This document shows positions 57,737 to 64,000 of a stretch of 64,000 nt of DNA, piece by piece; the first letter of the stretch is position 1; each line of letters opens with the position of its first letter. Under the pieces are notes generated by a model. That model worked only from the letters and a program-made list of their open reading frames with translations, did not search any database and was not told the DNA's origin. A program made the translations under genes and the position numbers. The stretch lies in contig NZ_PRDB01000001.1 of NCBI RefSeq assembly GCF_002925905.1, positions 372,001-436,000 on the forward strand, given 5' to 3'. This stretch comes from Klebsiella michiganensis. Its GTDB lineage: Bacteria > Pseudomonadota > Gammaproteobacteria > Enterobacterales > Enterobacteriaceae.

Positions 57737-57851
57737 CGTGACGTTGTGAATATATCAATTTCCGCAATAAATTTCCTGTTGTAATGTGGGTACATTCTCG
57801 CTGAAAGGCGAACCGAACAAAATAAGACACACAACATCACGAGGTATCACC

Positions 57852-59327
57852 ATGGCTAACTACTTTAATACACTGAACCTGCGCCAGCAGCTGGCGCAGC
57901 TGGGCAAATGTCGCTTTATGGGTCGCGACGAATTCGCCGATGGCGCAAGCTACCTTCAGGGTAAAAAAGTGGTCATCGTCGGCTGTGGCGCTCAGGGCCT
58001 GAACCAGGGTCTGAACATGCGCGACTCCGGTCTGGATATCTCCTACGCGCTGCGTAAAGAAGCGATTGCCGAAAAGCGCGCATCATGGCGCAAAGCAACC
58101 GAAAATGGCTTCAAGGTGGGTACCTACGAAGAGCTGATCCCGCAGGCCGATCTGGTGGTTAACCTGACGCCGGACAAACAGCACTCTGACGTTGTACGTT
58201 CCGTTCAGCCGCTGATGAAAGACGGCGCGGCGCTGGGCTACTCTCACGGCTTCAACATCGTGGAAGTTGGCGAGCAGATCCGTAAAGATATCACCGTCGT
58301 GATGGTGGCGCCGAAGTGCCCGGGTACCGAAGTACGTGAAGAGTACAAACGCGGTTTCGGCGTTCCGACCCTGATCGCGGTTCACCCGGAAAACGATCCG
58401 AAAGGCGAAGGTATGGCCATTGCTAAAGCCTGGGCTGCGGCGACCGGCGGTCACCGTGCGGGCGTGCTGGAATCGTCCTTCGTTGCCGAAGTGAAATCCG
58501 ACCTGATGGGCGAGCAGACCATCCTCTGCGGTATGCTGCAGGCCGGTTCTCTGCTGTGCTTCGATAAGCTGGTGGAAGAGGGTACCGACCCGGCATACGC
58601 CGAAAAACTGATTCAGTTCGGCTGGGAAACCATCACCGAAGCGCTGAAGCAGGGCGGTATCACTCTGATGATGGATCGTCTGTCTAACCCGGCTAAGCTG
58701 CGTGCTTACGCGCTGTCCGAACAGCTGAAAGAGATTATGGCGCCGCTGTTCCAGAAGCATATGGATGACATCATCTCCGGTGAATTCTCCTCCGGCATGA
58801 TGGCTGACTGGGCCAACGACGATAAAAAACTGCTGACCTGGCGTGAAGAGACCGGCAAAACCGCGTTCGAAACCGCACCGCAGTTTGAAGGTAAAATTGG
58901 CGAGCAGGAGTACTTCGATAAAGGCGTTCTGATGATCGCAATGGTGAAAGCGGGCGTTGAGCTGGCGTTTGAAACCATGGTGGATTCCGGCATCATCGAA
59001 GAGTCCGCTTACTACGAATCACTGCACGAGCTGCCGCTGATCGCCAACACCATCGCTCGTAAGCGTCTGTACGAAATGAACGTGGTTATCTCCGATACCG
59101 CTGAATACGGTAACTACCTGTTCTCTTACGCCTGCGTACCGCTGCTGAAAGAGTTCATGACCACCCTGCAGACCGGCGACCTGGGCAAAGCGATTGCCGA
59201 AGGCGCGGTAGACAACGCTCAGCTGCGCGACGTGAACGAAGCCATTCGCAGCCACGCTATCGAGCAGGTTGGTAAGAAACTGCGCGGCTATATGACCGAC
59301 ATGAAACGCATTGCGGTAGCGGGCTAA
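57852..59327 (+). CDS. ilvC: IlvC, ketol-acid reductoisomerase
   Basis: NADPH-dependent isomeroreduction of acetolactate and acetohydroxybutyrate. It has 491 residues, the class II (long) form as in E. coli. The start at [13 protein letters not shown] matches the family, with GAGG at 57841-57844; 22 upstream in-frame codons are not coding. The NADP motif is [22 protein letters not shown], and [19 protein letters not shown] and [17 protein letters not shown] carry Mg-binding acids. IlvY induces it. Confidence 0.98.
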   Translation: MANYFNTLNLRQQLAQLGKCRFMGRDEFADGASYLQGKKVVIVGCGAQGLNQGLNMRDSGLDISYALRKEAIAEKRASWRKATENGFKVGTYEELIPQADLVVNLTPDKQHSDVVRSVQPLMKDGAALGYSHGFNIVEVGEQIRKDITVVMVAPKCPGTEVREEYKRGFGVPTLIAVHPENDPKGEGMAIAKAWAAATGGHRAGVLESSFVAEVKSDLMGEQTILCGMLQAGSLLCFDKLVEEGTDPAYAEKLIQFGWETITEALKQGGITLMMDRLSNPAKLRAYALSEQLKEIMAPLFQKHMDDIISGEFSSGMMADWANDDKKLLTWREETGKTAFETAPQFEGKIGEQEYFDKGVLMIAMVKAGVELAFETMVDSGIIEESAYYESLHELPLIANTIARKRLYEMNVVISDTAEYGNYLFSYACVPLLKEFMTTLQTGDLGKAIAEGAVDNAQLRDVNEAIRSHAIEQVGKKLRGYMTDMKRIAVAG

Positions 59328-59336
59328 TTCCCCGTC

Positions 59337-59448
59337 GTCTTTCAACTTGCAGATGCGTTGGCTGCGTTCGTACACCCCAGTCACATAGTTATCTATGCTC
59401 CTGGGGCTGTACTCACTTGCCGCCTTCCTGCAAGCTGAAATCCTTAGG
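59337..59448. repeat. ERIC element between ilvC and ppiC
   Basis: TCAACTTGCAGATGCGTTGG, CACCCCAGTCAC, a central TAGTTATCTATG, CTCCTGGGG and GCCGCCTTCCTGCAAG follow the ERIC consensus nearly end to end. It forms a long imperfect palindrome at the ilvC 3' end, and is better preserved than the copy at 7193. Confidence 0.88.
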
Positions 59449-59463
59449 GGAAAGCTGTGAGAT

Positions 59464-60110
<647 letters not shown>

Positions 60111-60183
60111 TATTTTGCTCTCATGTCTCAAAGATATCCCGTTACTTTACCATCCGCTTTGGTCGCGGACCTATACTCTTCGC

Positions 60184-60304
60184 CATCGCGGGACAGGTGT
60201 CTCGCCTGATAGACGGAAGCGGGAGATGGGCAACACTTTTCTTCGGCGTTTTCCTTCTGGCCGGGGACAGCCGTCCTGTCCTTATCGTCGTGGAGCGAGA
60301 TAAC
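60184..60304 (+). promoter_or_regulatory. Leader of the regulator-phosphorylase-pnuC operon with hairpins
   Basis: A -10-like TATACT at 60172-60177 has no convincing -35. The leader that would follow contains GGACAG-CCGTC-CTGTCC (60265-60281), a clean 6-bp stem, and a second possible stem TCTCGC...GCGGGAGA around 60201-60227. I cannot match this to a known riboswitch. Confidence 0.35.
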
Positions 60305-61009
60305 ATGGATACAATGAAAAAACCTGAATTTTCAGTCGGCTGGCTTTCCGGGCTGAGCGAGATTGTGCGCGATCCGCTGCTCTATGAATTACTGAAATAT
60401 TGTCCTCTGGAGATCATGCGGCGCTGGCGCTTCGAAGACATTCCGCGCGGTGATTTTATCTGCCGACAGGGGGAAGTGTGCCAGCGTTTTTCGCTGATTA
60501 TCGCCGGTGAGGTAGACGTTTTCTATGAGGCTGAAGACGGGCGCCGCTACCGCCAGGCCCGCTACCGTAAAGGCGACATGGTGGGCGAACTCGAGATCTT
60601 TGAGTCGCGTCATTACATCTGCTCGGTGGTGGCGGTGGACCATGTGCAGCTCCTGAGCCTGTCGCAGGAACATTTCTGCCGCTGGCTGGCGCTGGATAAC
60701 CACTTTAACCAGCGGATGCTGCGCTTCTTTAGCCAGCAATATTATCAGCTATCGAAAAAGGCCAGCAGCGACAATCTCTACTCGCTGCATCAGCGGGTGT
60801 GTCAGGCGCTATGGCTGCGTTATCAACAGGATGGCGCGAATGAAATCTTGCTGGATAAGCAGAATCTCAGTCAGGAGTTCGCGGCGACGACCCGCAGCAT
60901 TAACCGTATTTTGCATGACCTGAAAGCGCTACAGATTATTGATACCGATGGTGAACGCATTGTGTTGTTAGCTCCTGAAAAACTGAAGCAGGAGGCTGAT
61001 ATCGGATAA
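60305..61009 (+). CDS. CRP/FNR-family transcriptional regulator
   Basis: It has 234 residues. An N-terminal cyclic-nucleotide-binding-like beta barrel (about 45-140: FICRQGEVCQRFSLIIAGEV, GDMVGELEIFESRHYICSVV) is followed by a C-terminal winged HTH (about 175-225: LDKQNLSQEFAATTRSINRILHDL). Where CRP has Arg-Ser contacting the cAMP phosphate (GELxLFxxxxRSA), this protein reads Tyr-Ile-Cys, so cAMP is probably not the ligand; FNR-type iron-sulfur cysteines are not seen. A second start at 60314 (MKKPEF) is possible. It lies 24 nt upstream of the phosphorylase gene, and I infer it regulates it. Confidence 0.85.
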   Translation: MDTMKKPEFSVGWLSGLSEIVRDPLLYELLKYCPLEIMRRWRFEDIPRGDFICRQGEVCQRFSLIIAGEVDVFYEAEDGRRYRQARYRKGDMVGELEIFESRHYICSVVAVDHVQLLSLSQEHFCRWLALDNHFNQRMLRFFSQQYYQLSKKASSDNLYSLHQRVCQALWLRYQQDGANEILLDKQNLSQEFAATTRSINRILHDLKALQIIDTDGERIVLLAPEKLKQEADIG

Positions 61010-61033
61010 CCGCAAGAGTAAGGAGGCGGGAGA

Positions 61034-61783
61034 ATGTCGCTGCAACCCCATATCCAGTTAAGCAAAGAGATGACCGGCGCGCGGTACGCGCTGCTGCCGG
61101 GCGACCCGCAGCGGGTCGACCGCATCGTCAAGTTTCTTGATAATCCACAGCGGCTCGGTCAGAACCGGGAGTTTCGCGCCGCGCGCGGCTGGTATCAGGG
61201 CATCGAGATTTTGGTGCTCTCCACCGGAATCGGCGGACCCTCCACGGCGATCGCCATTGAAGAGCTGCGCCAGATTGGCGTAACAACCCTGATTCGTATC
61301 GGCAGCTGCGGCGCATTGCAGGATAATCTTGCGCTCGGCGATGTGATTATCGCTCACGCTGCGGTGATGGATGATGGTACCAGCCGAACCTATGCGCCGG
61401 CGGGCTATCCGGCCTGCGCCGACCCGCTGCTGACCTGGGAACTGGTGGCGCAGGCGCGGCAAATGAACATCCCCGCCGCGTGCGGGCTGGTGCGCAGCCA
61501 CGACAGTTTCTATACCGATCGTGAGGCGGAACTGGATGCGCAGTGGTCGGCGCGAGGCGTTCTGGGCGCGGATATGGAGAGCGCCGCTCTGATGACTATC
61601 GGCGCGCTGCGCGGCCTACGTACGGCATCATTACTCAACGTGGTTGTTGCCCACAACGGTTGCCTGGATAGCAGCATCAATGATTATGTCCAGCAGGAGG
61701 CGCTGTGCCAGCAGGGCGAAGAACGGCAAATTACCCTGGCGCTGCGCGCCATTTATTCCGCTAGCCAGCAAGGAGGTCTGTGA
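61034..61783 (+). CDS. Uridine-phosphorylase-like nucleoside phosphorylase
   Basis: It has 249 residues of the NP-I family (Udp/DeoD fold). Phosphate and ribose motifs are kept: LLPGDPQRVDRI (21-32), STGIGGPSTAIAIEELRQIG, RIGSCGAL and ADMESAAL. In E. coli Udp the base is held by Gln166 and Arg168 in FYPGQERYD. The aligned stretch here reads FYTDREAELD, and the insertion that follows in Udp is missing. Uridine is therefore not assured as substrate. AGGAGG precedes the ATG. Its stop overlaps the pnuC start (TGATG). Confidence 0.87.
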   Translation: MSLQPHIQLSKEMTGARYALLPGDPQRVDRIVKFLDNPQRLGQNREFRAARGWYQGIEILVLSTGIGGPSTAIAIEELRQIGVTTLIRIGSCGALQDNLALGDVIIAHAAVMDDGTSRTYAPAGYPACADPLLTWELVAQARQMNIPAACGLVRSHDSFYTDREAELDAQWSARGVLGADMESAALMTIGALRGLRTASLLNVVVAHNGCLDSSINDYVQQEALCQQGEERQITLALRAIYSASQQGGL

Positions 61784-62511
61784 TGGACTTTTTTAGCATT
61801 AACAATGTGATGGTCAACATTCCTCTCGGCGAAGGCGGCTATGCGCTATCGTGGATTGAGGCTATCGGTACCGTATTCGGCCTGCTGTGCATCTGGTGCG
61901 CCAGCCGGGAAAAAATCATCAACTATCTGTTTGGCCTGATTAACGTCACGCTGTTTGCGGCGATCTTTTTCCAGATCCAGCTCTATGCCAGCCTGCTGCT
62001 GCAGGTCTTTTTCTTCGCTGCCAATATTTACGGCTGGTACGCGTGGAGCCGGCAAAACGAGGCGCAGGAGGCCGCGCTCAAGGTACGCTGGCTTTCCCGT
62101 CAGCAAACGCTGGCGCTGGGCGGCGTCTGCGCGGTGGCGATTGTGCTGATGACGCTGTTTATCGATCCGGTGTTCGCGACGCTCACTCGTATCATGATTG
62201 CTCTGCTGCAAACGTTCGGTATGCAGGTCGCGATGCCCGACCTCCAGCCAGACGCCTTCCCGTTCTGGGATTCCACCATGCTGGTGTTGTCGATTGCCGC
62301 CATGGTGCTGATGACGCGTAAATTCGTCGAAAACTGGCTGCTGTGGGTGGTTATCGACGTGATTAGCGTGGTTATCTACGCGGTACAGGGCGTTTACGCC
62401 ATGTCGCTTGAGTATGTCCTGCTGACGGCGATCGCGGTAATGGGTTCATACAGCTGGATCAAGAGCGCACAGCGTAACGGCTATACGCCGCTTGCCGCGG
62501 CCGCATCCTGA
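61783..62511 (+). CDS. pnuC: PnuC-family vitamin/nucleoside transporter
   Basis: It has 242 residues. The start MDFFSINNVMVNIPLGEGGY and most of the length resemble E. coli PnuC (239 aa), a facilitator of nicotinamide riboside uptake. About seven to eight membrane segments are visible; the substrate-box region FFFAANIYGWYAWSRQ is near 75-90, and WLLWVVIDVISVVIYAVQGVYAM is near 187-209. It is coupled to the phosphorylase by TGATG overlap, with AGGAGG at 61771. E. coli keeps pnuC beside nadA, so this copy is either moved or a paralogue. Confidence 0.9.
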   Translation: MDFFSINNVMVNIPLGEGGYALSWIEAIGTVFGLLCIWCASREKIINYLFGLINVTLFAAIFFQIQLYASLLLQVFFFAANIYGWYAWSRQNEAQEAALKVRWLSRQQTLALGGVCAVAIVLMTLFIDPVFATLTRIMIALLQTFGMQVAMPDLQPDAFPFWDSTMLVLSIAAMVLMTRKFVENWLLWVVIDVISVVIYAVQGVYAMSLEYVLLTAIAVMGSYSWIKSAQRNGYTPLAAAAS

Positions 62512-62613
62512 TTGACCGATTTCCAGGCTGCCTGAATGGGCAGCCTGTTGCTCTCTGTGCCCCTCTTTCTGCTACAATCCCCACCCCGTTCGAAGATTGA
62601 GCAAAAGACTCCC

Positions 62614-64000
62614 ATGCGTTTAAATCCTGGCCAACAACAAGCCGTCGAATTCGTTACCGGACCGTGCCTGGTGCTGGCGGGTGCCGGTTCCGGTAAGACC
62701 CGCGTGATTACCAATAAAATCGCCCACCTGATCCGCGGCTGCGGCTATCAGGCGCGTCATATCGCGGCGGTCACCTTTACCAACAAGGCGGCGCGCGAAA
62801 TGAAAGAGCGCGTCGGGCAAACGCTGGGACGCAAAGAGGCGCGCGGCCTGATGATTTCCACCTTCCACACGCTGGGGCTGGATATCATCAAACGCGAATA
62901 CGCCGCGTTAGGGATGAAATCAAACTTCTCGCTGTTCGACGATACCGACCAGGTGGCGCTGTTAAAAGAGCTCACCGAAGGGCTGATCGAAGACGATAAA
63001 GTGGTGCTTCAGCAGCTGATCTCGACGATCTCCAACTGGAAAAACGATCTGCAAACCCCTGCTCAGGCCGCCGCTGGGGCGAAAGGGGAGCGGGATCGGA
63101 TCTTTGCTCACTGCTACGGGCTGTACGACGCGCACATGAAAGCCTGCAACGTACTCGACTTTGACGATCTGATCCTGCTGCCAACGCTGCTGCTGCAGCG
63201 CAACGAAGAGGTGCGGGAGCGCTGGCAGAATAAGATTCGCTATCTGCTGGTGGATGAATACCAGGACACCAACACCAGCCAGTACGAGCTGGTGAAACTG
63301 CTGGTGGGACAGCGGGCGCGCTTTACCGTGGTCGGCGATGACGATCAGTCGATCTACTCCTGGCGCGGCGCGCGGCCGCAGAACCTGGTCCTGCTAAGCC
63401 AGGATTTCCCGGCGCTGCAGGTGATCAAGCTGGAGCAAAACTACCGTTCTTCCGGGCGCATCCTGAAGGCGGCTAACATCCTGATTGCCAATAACCCACA
63501 CGTTTTCGAGAAGCGTCTGTTTTCCGAACTGGGCTATGGCGTAGAGCTGAAGGTGCTCTCTGCCAATAACGAAGACCATGAGGCGGAGCGCGTTGCCGGT
63601 GAACTGATCGCGCATCACTTTATTAATAAAACCGCCTATAAGGACTACGCGATCCTGTATCGCGGCAACCATCAGTCGCGGGTTTTTGAAAAGATGCTGA
63701 TGCAGAACCGCATCCCGTACAAAATTTCCGGCGGCACGTCGTTCTTTTCCCGCCCGGAAATTAAAGACCTGCTGGCCTATCTGCGCGTGCTGACTAATCC
63801 CGATGATGACAGCGCTTTCATGCGCATCGTCAATACGCCAAAGCGTGAAATCGGTTCGGCGACGCTGAAAAAGCTGGGTGAATGGGCGATGGGGCGCAAT
63901 AAAAGCATGTTTACCGCCAGCTTCGATATGGGCCTGACCCAGACCCTGAACGGACGCGGCTATGAGTCTTTGACCCGCTTTACCCACTGGCTGCGGGAGA
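62614..64000 (+). CDS. rep: Rep, ATP-dependent 3'-5' DNA helicase (3' end beyond window)
   Basis: The first 462 codons of Rep (673 aa in E. coli). UvrD-family motifs in order: Q motif NPGQQQAV, Walker [12 protein letters not shown] (about 22-32), motif Ia [12 protein letters not shown], motif [12 protein letters not shown], motif [16 protein letters not shown], and motif [12 protein letters not shown]. It is an accessory replicative helicase clearing protein roadblocks. It lies downstream of the ilv cluster as in E. coli, apart from the inserted pnuC module. Confidence 0.97.
   Translation, partial: MRLNPGQQQAVEFVTGPCLVLAGAGSGKTRVITNKIAHLIRGCGYQARHIAAVTFTNKAAREMKERVGQTLGRKEARGLMISTFHTLGLDIIKREYAALGMKSNFSLFDDTDQVALLKELTEGLIEDDKVVLQQLISTISNWKNDLQTPAQAAAGAKGERDRIFAHCYGLYDAHMKACNVLDFDDLILLPTLLLQRNEEVRERWQNKIRYLLVDEYQDTNTSQYELVKLLVGQRARFTVVGDDDQSIYSWRGARPQNLVLLSQDFPALQVIKLEQNYRSSGRILKAANILIANNPHVFEKRLFSELGYGVELKVLSANNEDHEAERVAGELIAHHFINKTAYKDYAILYRGNHQSRVFEKMLMQNRIPYKISGGTSFFSRPEIKDLLAYLRVLTNPDDDSAFMRIVNTPKREIGSATLKKLGEWAMGRNKSMFTASFDMGLTQTLNGRGYESLTRFTHWLRE

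Overview
This window is chromosomal DNA of an enteric gammaproteobacterium (Enterobacteriaceae). Nearly every protein matches an Escherichia coli K-12 product along its full length, and the regulatory apparatus (MetJ, ArgR, Zur, Cra and CpxR sites, ilv attenuator, B12 riboswitch, OxyS, CpxQ) is typical of the family. The GC-rich coding DNA, ERIC and REP elements and the gene content (fsaB, gldA, zinT, intact ilvG, a pnuC cluster) point to the Klebsiella/Raoultella/Enterobacter side of the family rather than to Escherichia. I cannot fix the species from the sequence alone.

Layout: 1-4438 holds the 3' end of yiiM, the Cpx envelope-stress system (cpxA, cpxR, cpxP with the CpxQ sRNA) and the metal exporter fieF. 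4524-9327 holds pfkA, then rraA, menA and the heat-shock protease pair hslVU. 9323-14214 holds ftsN, cytR, priA and rpmE. 14312-20952 is the methionine block (metJ, metB-metL, metF with MetJ operators), interrupted by a divergent LysR/CMD-family pair. 21075-25643 is an accessory block: a DeoR-type regulator, gldA, fsaB, yijO, and zinT under a Zur operator. 25740-33220 holds ppc and the divergent argE / argCBH arginine cluster. 33289-38142 holds OxyS, oxyR, sthA, fabR, yijD and trmA. 38231-41174 is the riboswitch-controlled btuB overlapping murI. 41223-46988 is a complete rRNA operon (16S, tRNA-Ile, tRNA-Ala, 23S, 5S, tRNA-Asp, tRNA-Trp). 47035-59327 holds hdfR, maoP, yifB and the whole isoleucine-valine cluster ilvLXGMEDA, ilvY and ilvC. 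59495-62511 has two tandem ppiC genes and a CRP-like regulator / nucleoside phosphorylase / PnuC transporter operon. The window closes inside rep.

Most of the window is ordinary core genome. The points of interest are structural and accessory. The rRNA operon joins the left flank of E. coli rrnB (murI) to the right flank of E. coli rrnC (Asp-Trp-hdfR). pfkA abuts rraA, without the sbp-cdh-tpiA...glpFKX-zapB block that separates them in E. coli. The regulator-phosphorylase-PnuC operon next to rep looks like a self-contained pyridine or nucleoside salvage module whose phosphorylase lacks the uracil-binding residues of Udp; it is the best candidate here for an undescribed pathway. Other leads are a possible MetJ operator over the btuB promoter, an 82-bp symmetric palindrome in the rRNA spacer, and an OxyS sRNA with a diverged 5' half. 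I saw no CRISPR array, prophage, transposase or integron.
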